Source: Pedobacter mendelii
GTDB taxonomy: Bacteria; Bacteroidota; Bacteroidia; Sphingobacteriales; Sphingobacteriaceae
Direction of reading: 5' to 3'
Assembly (NCBI RefSeq): GCF_014635725.1
Contig: NZ_BMDJ01000014.1
Coordinates: 16,782-80,781, forward strand
DNA length: 64,000 nt
Below the pieces are notes generated by a model that made no database searches, was not told the origin of the DNA, and was given only the letters and a program-made list of their open reading frames with translations. Numbering within the stretch: the first letter of the stretch is position 1; each line of letters opens with the position of its first letter. This document shows, piece after piece, positions 1 through 7,856 of the stretch. Position numbers and translations under genes: made by a program.

Positions 1-1
1 A

Positions 2-748
2 AAAGCAAAATATTTACCTTCAAAACCTGCTGGATATGCTTTGATATCAAGAATTAACCTTTTGATGGGTAATTATGACCAAAGCGCACTATATGCCGAT
101 TCTTGTCTTCAATTGTACAACTCTGTTTTAGATTATAATAAAATTTCTGCTACATCAGCAATTCCGTTTAGCCAATTTAATGATGAAGTATTGTATGATT
201 GCCGTAGTGCTGTACCATCAATTTTAGCACAAACAAAGGCGAAAGTTGATGCGTCGTTATACGCAAGCTATTCTAATGATGATTTAAGAAAGGTTATCTT
301 TTTTAAAAAGAATGCTGATAATACCTATGCATTCAAAGGAAATTATACAGGATTAAGTACGGCTGTGTTATTTAGTGGTATTGCACTCGACGAGGTATTG
401 CTCAACAGAGCAGAATGTTTAATTCGAATGGGAAAATTAGCTGAGGGGGCAGCAGATTTAAACAGATTGTTGGCGCAAAGATTTAAAACTGGTTCTTATA
501 AACCATTTATATTTTTAGACCAGGCACAAGCGTTGACCACCGTATTGTTGGAAAGAAGGAAGGAGTTGCTTTTCAGAAACTTAAGATGGGGAGATTTAAA
601 ACGTTTGAATTTGGATAGTGAGCGCGCCATTACGTTAAAAAGAACTATAAATGGGAACATTTATACACTCAGTCCAAACGATAAGCGATATGTTTTACCT
701 ATTGATAAAACTGTAATAATGCTAAGTGGGATGGAACAAAACCCATAA
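2..748 (+). CDS. SusD/RagB-family nutrient-binding lipoprotein, C-terminal part
   Basis: This is the last 248 residues of a SusD-like protein; the reading frame is open to the left edge, so the true start lies outside the window. SusD proteins are outer-membrane lipoproteins that cap a SusC TonB-dependent transporter and bind glycans. The visible part has the usual TPR-like stretch (RINLLMGNYDQSALYAD), the RAECLIRMGK helix, the late ERRKELLFRNLRWGDLKR motif and a terminal LPID...QNP segment typical of the family. A susC gene is expected just upstream. A strong hairpin follows the stop. The substrate cannot be read from this fragment. Confidence 0.87.
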   Translation, partial: KAKYLPSKPAGYALISRINLLMGNYDQSALYADSCLQLYNSVLDYNKISATSAIPFSQFNDEVLYDCRSAVPSILAQTKAKVDASLYASYSNDDLRKVIFFKKNADNTYAFKGNYTGLSTAVLFSGIALDEVLLNRAECLIRMGKLAEGAADLNRLLAQRFKTGSYKPFIFLDQAQALTTVLLERRKELLFRNLRWGDLKRLNLDSERAITLKRTINGNIYTLSPNDKRYVLPIDKTVIMLSGMEQNP

Positions 749-753
749 ATAAA

Positions 754-783
754 AGATATCGGCGATTTTAATCGCCGATATCT
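754..783. terminator. Bidirectional terminator between convergent genes
   Basis: A perfect 13-bp stem (AGATATCGGCGAT pairing with ATCGCCGATATCT) encloses a four-base TTTA loop. It sits six bases past the SusD stop and just before the stop of the converging gene. It is flanked by A-rich sequence on the left, which reads as U-rich on the minus strand, and by a short ACACTTTT on the right. Confidence 0.8.
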
Positions 784-789
784 ACACTT

Positions 790-1146
790 TTAGTTGCGCA
801 TAGCAATTTCAGATGAGGCCGGTGAATGAGCTTGTTGAGATAACCAAAGGTCATTCTTGATGTCGTTAAACTCTGATACATCTGGTTGTGACGAAATTCC
901 ATTATCCGTATCAAGATAAACACCACAAACATTTTGAATACCGGAACACGATTCTTCAGCACGTTCGTAATTGCTTGCTAACTTGATTTGGGATTCTGTG
1001 TAGGTGGTTAATTTATACTTGTAAAATGCGCCAAGTTTATGGCTTTCATTTTCTTTACCCGTTTGAGTAAATGCACTCATGCTTGTAATGCTAGCTACAG
1101 CAAGTAAAACAGTAGCCATCCCGAATGTTAATTTTTTTACATTCAT
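790..1146 (-). CDS. Small exported protein with a two-cysteine motif
   Basis: This 118-residue protein has an N-terminal signal peptide: MNVKK, then a hydrophobic stretch to about residue 26 (SMSAFTQ). The mature part is mostly polar and has one short CSGIQNVC segment that could form a disulfide. Its size, leader and paired cysteines recall the small DUF6520-type secreted proteins found in many copies in Sphingobacteriaceae and Flavobacteria, but that assignment is from memory. It converges on the SusD gene and shares its terminator. The roughly 190 bases upstream hold its own promoter region. Function is unknown. Confidence 0.65.
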   Translation of the reverse strand: MNVKKLTFGMATVLLAVASITSMSAFTQTGKENESHKLGAFYKYKLTTYTESQIKLASNYERAEESCSGIQNVCGVYLDTDNGISSQPDVSEFNDIKNDLWLSQQAHSPASSEIAMRN

Positions 1147-1337
1147 AATTATTTGCTGCTTGTTTGCATTTGAAAAAGCAACTGAAAAAGTTTAAGGTTA
1201 ATTAATAAGGATAAGGTGCCTTATCCTTTTAGCTAAGTTAGATTTGATTGTTTGTGTTTCTTTTGCTGTAGCCAAAGTTTGCTTTTCTGTAGGTGAAGAT
1301 TAAAGAGCAAAGACTAAAGCTAAAGTAAACCATAAAT

Positions 1338-1904
1338 TTAATGGTTCATTTTTCGTAGTCGGCTAAGTTTAGAGCCACTCATATTTAGAGAGGAGGCGAT
1401 TGCTTCTGCTGAAATTAGATTGAATATTTTATTATAATTTTTTCTGAAATAAAGGTATCGATCTTCGTAGGTACTGGTGCAAATTAAAAATGTCCATTCC
1501 ATATAATGGATTTGTTCATTTGCCACTATTTTCAAAATATTATTACAGAAATGAATGTGCTGGGTAATAATAGTTTGAAATTTATTAAATGAAATGCAGT
1601 TAAGTTTACATTCTTCTAATGCGACTATTTTTTCGATTAGGGGCTGATTATTAACCAGGCTATCTGTACAAAAAACAATCTGGTTTTCGAGCCAGAAGCG
1701 TGTTGCTATATTCTTTTCTTCCGAAGGCCTGTAAGCTGCTAACGAACCTGATTCTATGAAACAAAATTTGTGTGCGATTTTGCCCCGAGGGAAAAGTGTT
1801 TCACCCCGGTTTAGGTAAATGGTTTCTGTAGCATTGGTTATAAAAATTGTTGCTGCCGGTGATAGGGGGTGTAGTGCCGTTAAAAACTGGATGAAAGGAG
1901 TCAT
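1338..1904 (-). CDS. Crp/Fnr-family transcriptional regulator
   Basis: The 188-residue protein has a cyclic-nucleotide-binding-like beta-roll at the N-terminus. Residues 30-65 carry YLNRGETLFPRGKIAHKF and then FIESGSLAAYR, the usual jelly-roll strands and turn glycines. A long dimerisation helix follows around residues 115-135, and a short helix-turn-helix-like tail (AEAIASSLNMSGSKLSRLRK) ends the protein. Bacteroidetes carry many such short Crp/Fnr-like proteins that have lost the canonical cAMP-binding arginine/glutamate set, so the ligand is unknown. No FNR-type cysteine cluster is visible. It is a single gene between two unrelated small genes on the same strand. Confidence 0.8.
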   Translation of the reverse strand: MTPFIQFLTALHPLSPAATIFITNATETIYLNRGETLFPRGKIAHKFCFIESGSLAAYRPSEEKNIATRFWLENQIVFCTDSLVNNQPLIEKIVALEECKLNCISFNKFQTIITQHIHFCNNILKIVANEQIHYMEWTFLICTSTYEDRYLYFRKNYNKIFNLISAEAIASSLNMSGSKLSRLRKMNH

Positions 1905-2040
1905 CTTAATTTAAATTGTATGTTTACAAGAGGCAGCAAAAAACGGATGTTCCTGCCTCTAAGAATTTATGCTGCTGTATGGTGGCACCGCCAAACTTCG
2001 CTAATTCATTAAATAATTTTCCAGGGAATTGATAAATTAA

Positions 2041-2421
2041 TTAGTAGCTAATCTCTATGACTAGTACACCTTCTGCTTCATATTTATCGTGATAAGATGC
2101 AAGTTCATATACTTTGCTTACAGATCTAATTAATTTACTACCGTAACCAACAACAGGTTTAATTTCTGGTTTAAGGAGTTGAATCGATAATCTTTCCCGA
2201 ATTGCGATAGCGGTTTGAGTGGAAAGTTGGTTGATTAGGTTTGGATTTAGCGATTTAAGGTGATTGATTTGCTGTTCATTAAGTTCGAAATGGTTATTCA
2301 TCCAATCGATGAAATCGAAGTTAATTTGCTTAGCAGTTTCTGCCAATTGTAAATCTGTTTTTTTGTACAGTTCGGCTTGAAGACCTTCAAAGCCATTTGC
2401 TGATAATGGAAATTTTTGCAT
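2041..2421 (-). CDS. Hypothetical 126-aa protein
   Basis: I do not recognise this family. The product is 126 residues with no signal peptide or membrane segment. The first two thirds look helical (AELYKKTDLQLAETAKQ, ELNEQQINHLKSLNPN). The C-terminus is richer in beta-type residues and ends EGVLVIEISY. ATG at 2421 follows an A-rich leader. The gene is transcribed away from the LytTR membrane gene at 2617, and the roughly 195 bases between them form a divergent promoter region. It may be specific to Pedobacter-like genomes. Confidence 0.6.
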   Translation of the reverse strand: MQKFPLSANGFEGLQAELYKKTDLQLAETAKQINFDFIDWMNNHFELNEQQINHLKSLNPNLINQLSTQTAIAIRERLSIQLLKPEIKPVVGYGSKLIRSVSKVYELASYHDKYEAEGVLVIEISY

Positions 2422-2532
2422 AATAAAGTTATTAAGGTTAATTGCCCAAAAGCGGACATAACCACAAACTTATTATGGGTTAATTGCTAATGTTTCCTTT
2501 CAGGAGGCCTTTTCTAACCAACGATACAAACA

Positions 2533-2542
2533 TTTATAACGA
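2533..2542 (+). promoter_or_regulatory. TTTATAACGA motif upstream of a LytTR gene
   Basis: The ten bases TTTATAACGA lie about 75 bases before the start of the LytTR-domain gene. A related CAACGA lies 18 bases further upstream. The same TTTATAACG core occurs twice more in this window, both times next to the other LytTR gene (6364 and 6611). A role as a LytTR-type operator is inference. Confidence 0.35.
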
Positions 2543-2616
2543 GTGATATTTTCTGAACCTGTATTGAATGTTTTCCATTGTATTAAAGAATTATTTTAAT
2601 TTTAGTAAAGTTTTTG

Positions 2617-3441
2617 ATGCCTATGCAAAAGATTTCATCAGTTGAATTGGGAAATGGGCCCTATCCTAATTTTTATATCCGCTTGGTTATATGTTTAGTT
2701 ATTGGTCATTTTATGGTTTCCTTTGGTGAACGTGAAAATATTTTTGAGTTGCTCCAGTTGAGTTATTATTATCCTGCATTAGGTTCGAGCTTTTTAATCA
2801 CCACTATTATCTGCGAATTCATTCATTATTGTAACCAAAATTTAGATGCCAATTACTCTTGGCGAACGAAAACCAGAAAACGGCTTATTATGCAGATTTT
2901 GGTTTGTGGGATTATTGCTGTTGCATTGGCAGCCATTTTAGCCATGATATATTTTAAAGCGAATCATATTTCTATTACAGATACAAGCTATTTTAGATAT
3001 GATTTTACTGTAATTATCTGCTTTGTTGCTATTTTAAATTTGTATTCTATTGTTGTTAATTTATATGAATTAAAAATTTTATCTCGGAAAAATTTATCGA
3101 ATAAGTATCGTACGGGTGGGAAAAACATCATAGATACATCAATGCCCGCTATAATTTATAGTGTGAATCGGGTTTGTTTTGATTTAAAATTTGATGGCGA
3201 GAAACTTGGTACCTATAAATCGCTAAAAGAGGCTTTAGCATCACTTCCATCATCAGATTATTTTTTAGTAAATAGGTCGTTAATTGTACATCGACTTTGC
3301 ATTAACGATTATGTGCCTAGTGATTCGAATACGCTAAAACTAAATATGAAAGATCCTTTTGAGGGTATGTCATATTATGTAAGTCAAAGAAATGCGGTTG
3401 CCTTTAAGCGGTGGTTTAATGGAAATGAAGAAATTGGTTAG
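2617..3441 (+). CDS. Membrane-anchored LytTR DNA-binding regulator
   Basis: The product is 274 residues from ATG 2617; an in-frame TTG one codon earlier is not the likely start. The N-terminal half has four hydrophobic segments (about residues 20-37, 50-67, 92-112 and 127-150). The C-terminal third, from about residue 175, is a LytTR domain. It shows FDLKFDGEKLGTYKSLKEALASL, split by a turn, then YFLVNRSLIVHR, the characteristic segment where the domain contacts its DNA repeats. Proteins that join membrane helices directly to LytTR without a receiver domain are common in Bacteroidetes and probably act as one-component membrane regulators. There is no kinase next to it; the nearest LytS kinase is 0.75 kb downstream on the other strand. 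Confidence 0.82.
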   Translation: MPMQKISSVELGNGPYPNFYIRLVICLVIGHFMVSFGERENIFELLQLSYYYPALGSSFLITTIICEFIHYCNQNLDANYSWRTKTRKRLIMQILVCGIIAVALAAILAMIYFKANHISITDTSYFRYDFTVIICFVAILNLYSIVVNLYELKILSRKNLSNKYRTGGKNIIDTSMPAIIYSVNRVCFDLKFDGEKLGTYKSLKEALASLPSSDYFLVNRSLIVHRLCINDYVPSDSNTLKLNMKDPFEGMSYYVSQRNAVAFKRWFNGNEEIG

Positions 3442-3520
3442 GCTTAAATTGTGTGGAAGTATTGATTGAAATCGATTATTTGTAATGATTTTAGTTTGAA
3501 CGCAAATGCAAACGTGACTC

Positions 3521-3979
3521 TTGTGCGCCACTGGTGTGCCAAGATTTGCAAGATGTGGCAAAGGACGCGATGATGGAAAAGATGGGGGAGAACCCTCTGC
3601 AATCTTCTTCAAAAAAGATAAATTTAGATTGCTGAAAAGTGGTGATTTCTGGTTATCTGAGACAACAGATTTGCCAGGGAAAGGTTGGGATGACAGGTGT
3701 TTTATTTACGAGAGATTTGAATGGTGGTAGAGATTGCTAATGGTACAAAACTATTGCTACATCAGAAGTATTGGCTGATGTTAATAGCCGAGTTAAATTT
3801 CCATACGCAAATAATTCATCTTCGAACGGTTTTAGAACAGCTAAAGGTCAATCCGTTATTGACATATCTTTATGAGTAAGCAATTTACTGCAAGCAGATG
3901 GGGGTATTTTAACAGATACTTTTTTGGTAAATTTCCATCTGATAATTTCCTGGTTTTAGCAGAAGTAGAACTGAAATAA
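3521..3979 (+). pseudogene. Decayed endonuclease/exonuclease/phosphatase-family gene
   Basis: Fragments of one protein family appear in two frames. From 3558, GRDDGKDGGEPSAIFFKK and then LLKSGDFWLSETTDLPGKGW match the well-known EEP pattern GxDDGxxxGEYSAIFYxxxRF...SGTFWLSETP. After a stop and a frame change, 3790-3870 reads VKFPYANNSSSNGFRTAKGQ and then SVIDIS. A further frame change gives GKFPSDNFLVLAEVELK with a stop at 3977, matching the terminal SDHFPV block. The start and the middle, including the catalytic His/Asp region, are missing. This is a secreted-type EEP hydrolase remnant, not the membrane EEP protein at 11857. Confidence 0.8.
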
Positions 3980-4195
3980 GAAGACCTGATTTCGACTTTG
4001 GTAACATATATTAAGAATCTCTTTAAAAATATTTTAAGAGATTCTTAATGTATTTTTGAATAGTTATTTAGTATCGATATTGCTTTAAAATTTCTTTTTG
4101 AGCAGCTAGGCTATTGGCTTTATTTAATTACATTACTTTACAAGACAGAATTAGTATGGTGATATAACTTGCTCAAAAGGTAGTTTAATTTGAGC

Positions 4196-5326
4196 TTAAT
4201 TGGCTGAAACAAGGTTTGAGCTCCCATTGTAGCTTAGTACTTTGCAACTAATAGTTATTGTGAGTGTAAAAAAATTATCCTCATCCGTAAAATATTCTAA
4301 AGATGAATTGTTGCCGTAAGTAAAAGCCAATCGATTTTTAATGTTGTTTAAGCCAGCGTTAAGACCATAATTAGGTTTAGTTAAACTAGTTTTGTTTCGG
4401 CTTGATATAATGAGCTCGTTTTTATTTACAAAAATATCAAGACTCGCACTATTGGCCGGGCTGGTTAGATTACCATGTTTAAACATATTTTCTAATACCG
4501 TAATAAGGATAAGTGGTATAATCTTTATTTTATTAATGTCTGTGGCATATGCTAAATTAATATAGGTATTCGTATTTGTTAATTTGTATAAAAGAATTAA
4601 GTTTTCGCATTGCTGGATTTCTTCTGCCAGGCTTATAAATTCGCCAGTATCTTCTGTTGAAGCTGCATAACGCATTATATCTGCTAGGTGTAGTATTGCT
4701 TCTGCATCTTTTGGCGAATGGTACTTAAATCTTTGGTATACAAACTCTAATGTATTAAATAATAGATGTGGATTAATTTGCGCTTTTAAAAAGGCATTTT
4801 TGGAAAGTGCCAGTTCTTTTTCCATTTTCTCCTTTTCGAGAAGTATTTTGAAACGTTGCTTATCAACCCTTTCTTTCTCTAATTTGATGCTAAGAAAACG
4901 GATTAGGAAATAATAGCCTGTTCCAAAAAATATAAAAAATAAGCATCTCCACAATACTGTTAAAACTTGTTGAAAAGGATTGCCAATGGCGTGGCTAATT
5001 ACTTGTGTATATTTTATGAGCAAGGAATCCATGCCATAGATAAAACTCACATAAACCACCGTTTCAGAAATAATGAATAGCGGCAACTTCCAAAAAGCTT
5101 GCTTAGGGTTTTTGAATCCTTGTTGCAGCACATAAGCATGCAGATAAAAAATACAAATATTTACAGCGTAATGGATTGCATAATTACTGAAATTTCCAAA
5201 TCTGCCATAAATTAATCCAATAATAACCGACTCCCAAAATATGAAAGCCGTCCAGGCGATTATATGTACCTGGTAATTTTTGAGCATTTTTTTTAACGTG
5301 GGAATTTTCCCAATTAAACTATCCAT
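4196..5326 (-). CDS. LytS/YehU-type sensor histidine kinase
   Basis: The 376-residue kinase has four hydrophobic segments in residues 20-145 with short loops. A charged coiled coil follows at about residues 148-178, then the His_kinase domain with phospho-accepting His187 in INPHLLFN; the family consensus is NPHFLFN. The HATPase part follows with LVTVLENMFKHGN-type N-box sequence near residue 275 and a YGLNAGLNNIKNRL lid and G-box region. Such kinases partner with LytTR response regulators; the cognate regulator is 233 bases upstream on the same strand. A peptide gene on the opposite strand begins 78 bases before this start, so the two share a divergent promoter region. There is no obvious extracellular sensor domain, so a membrane-borne or small-peptide signal is plausible. 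Confidence 0.9.
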   Translation of the reverse strand: MDSLIGKIPTLKKMLKNYQVHIIAWTAFIFWESVIIGLIYGRFGNFSNYAIHYAVNICIFYLHAYVLQQGFKNPKQAFWKLPLFIISETVVYVSFIYGMDSLLIKYTQVISHAIGNPFQQVLTVLWRCLFFIFFGTGYYFLIRFLSIKLEKERVDKQRFKILLEKEKMEKELALSKNAFLKAQINPHLLFNTLEFVYQRFKYHSPKDAEAILHLADIMRYAASTEDTGEFISLAEEIQQCENLILLYKLTNTNTYINLAYATDINKIKIIPLILITVLENMFKHGNLTSPANSASLDIFVNKNELIISSRNKTSLTKPNYGLNAGLNNIKNRLAFTYGNNSSLEYFTDEDNFFTLTITISCKVLSYNGSSNLVSAN

Positions 5327-5404
5327 AAAGAAAATTATACCATCTGTGTAAACTATAATTCTTCAGCTGCGATTTGCTTCTACTTTTCGAAAAAAAAGAA
5401 AATT

Positions 5405-5542
5405 ATGAAGACTAACAAGCTTATCAAAAGAACAGTTTTTACATTCAAAAAAAAATCACTAATCAGTTTATTTAAAACTGACCCTACCAGTACAGGAGCA
5501 ACTTTAACGTCCACATCTAGTGTACCTGGTTTTGTAAAATAG
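5405..5542 (+). CDS. Thr/Ser-rich 45-aa precursor-like peptide between kinase and regulator
   Basis: A clean ATG-to-TAG frame encodes 45 residues. It has a basic leader (MKTNKLIKRTVFTFKKK), a short hydrophobic patch (SLISLFK) and a tail, TDPTSTGATLTSTSSVPGF, in which 9 of 19 residues are Thr or Ser. It has no cysteine and no double glycine. The basic-leader plus TDPT-T/S-rich tail layout recalls the short RiPP-like or lanthipeptide-like precursors of Bacteroidetes, but no modification enzyme or transporter is next to it, so that role is inference. It lies divergently from the LytS kinase and antisense to the gap between kinase and regulator. A 10-bp hairpin begins ten bases after its stop. 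Confidence 0.6.
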   Translation: MKTNKLIKRTVFTFKKKSLISLFKTDPTSTGATLTSTSSVPGFVK

Positions 5543-5550
5543 CGCAATGC

Positions 5551-5578
5551 AAGCAGCTGCTATTTTTTGCGGCTGCTT
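5551..5578. terminator. Hairpin shared by the peptide gene and the regulator 3' end
   Basis: A 10-bp stem (AAGCAGCTGC with GCGGCTGCTT, one G-U pair) has an eight-base, T-rich loop. It lies nine bases past the peptide stop, and its right half is inside the last codons of the converging LytTR regulator. There is no proper T tract on either side, so termination is plausible but not certain. Confidence 0.45.
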
Positions 5579-6297
5579 ATTATAACTCTTTCATTAAAAA
5601 ATTCTTTAAACTCATTAAGATAAACATTGCCTACGGTAAAACTTATATGATTTGAAAGTGTAATTCTTTGCCCTTCTATGTGCAGGATATGTGGTATTGA
5701 AATAATATAAGCTCTGTGGAACTGAGCAAATTGTTTGCTTATGTTTAACTGTTCTCTTACATCTTTCAAACTTAAATATGCTATGATTACTTTTTTATCT
5801 GTATGAATTTTAACGTAATTATGAAAGCTTTCAAATGCAATAATATCTGTATATTTTATCATAATTGCACGGTAATCTTCTTCCTTATTTTTTACCAGAA
5901 AACTGTCTGTTTGCTCCAAACTATTTTCAAAAGCTTCGTTCTGATCTGCAAAAAGACGATTAACTGTAACTAAGAATTTAGCGTAGCTATATGGCTTTGG
6001 CAAGAAAGCATCGCCTTCAGCTTCATACGCTTCGAAGGCATATTCTTTATGCGCAGAAGTAAATATTAGCTTTTTTGATTTCCCCTTTAGTGCTTGTGCA
6101 AGCTCAATACCCGAAATTTGCGGCATATTTATATCCATAAATATAAGATCTACAGGCTCTTCCCTAGATAATTCCTTTAAAGCCAATACCGGATCGGTAA
6201 AAGATTTAACAAGCCTCATATTTGGAGTTTCCAAGATATACTTTTCCAGTCCTTCTAGAGAAGTCAATTGATCATCTATGGCAATACATCTTATCAT
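5560..6297 (-). CDS. LytTR-family response regulator
   Basis: The 245-residue protein has a receiver domain (residues 1-120) with acidic pocket Asp8/Asp9, phospho-acceptor Asp55 in LIFMDINMP, Thr/Ser at FTSAHKEYAFEAYEAEGDAF and Lys in LPKPYS. A LytTR DNA-binding domain follows (about residues 140-240), with FESFHNYVKIHTDKK and FAQFHRAYIISIPHI. It pairs with the LytS-like kinase downstream on the same strand. Two TAACGAA repeats 21 bp apart lie 50-77 bases upstream of its start and could mediate autoregulation. The gene's end overlaps a hairpin shared with the converging peptide gene. Confidence 0.92.
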   Translation of the reverse strand: MIRCIAIDDQLTSLEGLEKYILETPNMRLVKSFTDPVLALKELSREEPVDLIFMDINMPQISGIELAQALKGKSKKLIFTSAHKEYAFEAYEAEGDAFLPKPYSYAKFLVTVNRLFADQNEAFENSLEQTDSFLVKNKEEDYRAIMIKYTDIIAFESFHNYVKIHTDKKVIIAYLSLKDVREQLNISKQFAQFHRAYIISIPHILHIEGQRITLSNHISFTVGNVYLNEFKEFFNERVIISSRKK

Positions 6298-6346
6298 TTA
6301 ATTATTTAGTGGAAGATTAATTTCATCACGAAATTACACCTTTTCG

Positions 6347-6374
6347 TAACGAAAACCGAAGCCTTTATAACGAA
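6347..6374 (+). promoter_or_regulatory. Direct-repeat pair TAACGAA/TAACGAA, 21-bp period
   Basis: TAACGAA occurs at 6347-6353 and at 6368-6374, exactly 21 bases start to start. LytTR domains are known to bind pairs of short direct repeats about two helical turns apart. This pair lies just upstream of the LytTR response regulator, so it is a good candidate operator. The binding itself is inferred. Confidence 0.5.
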
Positions 6375-6593
6375 TTTAAAAACTATAGCTACTAAAAGCA
6401 TCCGGACTTGTAATTTTGAAGCTTTGATTATTAAAGTTTATGTTGATAAATGCTAATCGGATTGTTATTATCCATAAACCAAATTTTATATTTCAATAAA
6501 AATTGTTGAAAGATTCGATTTATCAGGCTTTATACCTATTGCAGCAAAACCGGAATCTAAACAGCTATTTTGATGCTATAAATTTTCATATCA

Positions 6594-6621
6594 TAACGAA
6601 AAACCACCTGTTTATAACGCA
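6594..6621 (+). promoter_or_regulatory. Second direct-repeat pair TAACGAA/TAACGCA, 21-bp period
   Basis: TAACGAA at 6594-6600 and TAACGCA at 6615-6621 have the same 21-base spacing as the pair at 6347. The second half-site is again embedded in TTTATAACG. The pair lies about 140 bases before the start of the 154-aa gene, which may therefore be a target of the same LytTR regulator. Confidence 0.48.
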
Positions 6622-6761
6622 AAACAACCGTTCTATGTAATCGCTGTAATATTTGTACAAAATGCTTTCTAAATTTGATTTTTAACATGCAGTAATTAAT
6701 GTTTGGTTTTGTAATTTTTTCATCTAAATGCGCTCTCTAATTCGCAGATTTAATTAGAAAG

Positions 6762-7226
6762 ATGAATAAGGCAGAGGATTTTTTTTTGGTATTACAGGTA
6801 CAGGTAAATATAGCGGAGCAGCTAAGGAATGAGTTTGACCAGTTTTGGCGAACTGATGTGGGCAGCAGGAGCGAAGCTACTATAACTTATCTCATCAGGC
6901 ACACGGCTTTGCTTTCTTCTTTTGAGAATTTGCTGTTTATGTTTTGCTCCCGCGAGGTTTGGACTTATGGTGGGATGGGTGCTAAAGCTTTGAAAAAGGG
7001 ATTTGACGGCCCAATTTATTTATTATCTAATGGGGATGCCATAGATAAGATGAGAATGCTTTGTGGTCAGTTTGAGAAAGAAGTAAAGGATATTTTAGGC
7101 CTTTTTAGCTTGCCGGCAGAACTGGATTTTCTAGAAAACGAAATAAACCATATCAAGAAGGTTAACGCTCTCGCTCTCAACAATTTTGAAACAATTCACC
7201 GTGATTTTGTTTATGATGGTTTATAA
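6762..7226 (+). CDS. Hypothetical 154-aa protein
   Basis: I do not recognise the family. The protein is 154 residues, without a signal peptide or membrane helices, and mostly helical. It opens MNKAEDFFLVLQVQVNIAEQ and has an aromatic FLFMFCSREVWTYGGMG-like stretch near residues 57-73. It ends in charged helices (AELDFLENEINHIKKV). ATG 6762 is preceded by AGAAAG. The upstream direct-repeat pair suggests it could be a target of the neighbouring LytTR system. The helical all-alpha fold could suit a DNA- or heme-associated bundle, but nothing specific can be claimed. Confidence 0.6.
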   Translation: MNKAEDFFLVLQVQVNIAEQLRNEFDQFWRTDVGSRSEATITYLIRHTALLSSFENLLFMFCSREVWTYGGMGAKALKKGFDGPIYLLSNGDAIDKMRMLCGQFEKEVKDILGLFSLPAELDFLENEINHIKKVNALALNNFETIHRDFVYDGL

Positions 7227-7384
7227 TTAATTTCTAATCATCTGTAAACATAAAATAATTAATAGCCATTTTACTTGTAAGGAATTGAAAAAATTAACGC
7301 TCTTGTTTTTGTTCCTAATGAATTTATGTTAAAAAATCAATTAGTATTTTTGTATGAATAGGTGTGAAATGATTAAACATAAAA

Positions 7385-7654
7385 TTAACCACAGAAACTT
7401 TTTGTTTTAATGGTTAGGGCATCATAAATTTCTTTTGCTAAATCATTTTCTGTCATTTTAGTAATAATTGCATATACCGGGTTAATGATAATCGATACTA
7501 AATTTAAATTATCAGATTTGATTTTAAGCGATTTATGATCTGAACTGAGATGGGTTTCAACATCAAACATGTTAACAGAAATGACTTCCATTGCATTAAG
7601 ATAGTTAAGTGCCGTTTTATTAAATGGGATGTATATATATTCTTTTATAAGCAT
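7385..7654 (-). CDS. Hypothetical 89-aa protein
   Basis: The 89-residue product shows no signal peptide and no known motif. Alternating hydrophobic strands (VISVNMFDVETHL, LNLVSIIINPVYAIITK) suggest a small alpha/beta protein. ATG at 7654 gives MLIKEYIYIPFNK. It stands alone, with roughly 200 non-coding bases on each side. The chance of a spurious frame is modest because no longer frame competes here. Confidence 0.5.
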   Translation of the reverse strand: MLIKEYIYIPFNKTALNYLNAMEVISVNMFDVETHLSSDHKSLKIKSDNLNLVSIIINPVYAIITKMTENDLAKEIYDALTIKTKSFCG

Positions 7655-7856
7655 AAATTAGACAACATAGAATTTTAAAAATAGTTTCGGAAAATGGAAT
7701 CTATTTCTAAGCTTAAAATAGGAATCAGTATCTAATTTATGTTTAAAGAAGAATTTCCAACAGAATTTCAAATTTATATGTTGTTCAAACTGATATTAAC
7801 TTAACTGAGCTGCGGGTTTTGCTTTATCCAGGTGTTTATGTTGATAAGAAAGCCTC

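Larger units (their letters stand above)
6298..6761. other. 464-bp divergent intergenic region
   Basis: There is no convincing gene here. The region is very AT-rich and separates the LytTR regulator (minus) from the 154-aa gene (plus). The two direct-repeat pairs described separately are the only structured elements I see. Confidence 0.6.

Noticed and set aside
768..962. Minus-strand 64-aa frame
   Set aside because: It overlaps the exported small protein in another frame and has no coding features of its own.
2614..2616. TTG as start of the membrane LytTR gene
   Set aside because: ATG follows one codon later; the TTG adds nothing.
5405..5542. Peptide as a classical lanthipeptide precursor
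   Set aside because: It has no cysteine, so lanthionine rings cannot form, and no LanB/LanC/LanM gene is nearby.
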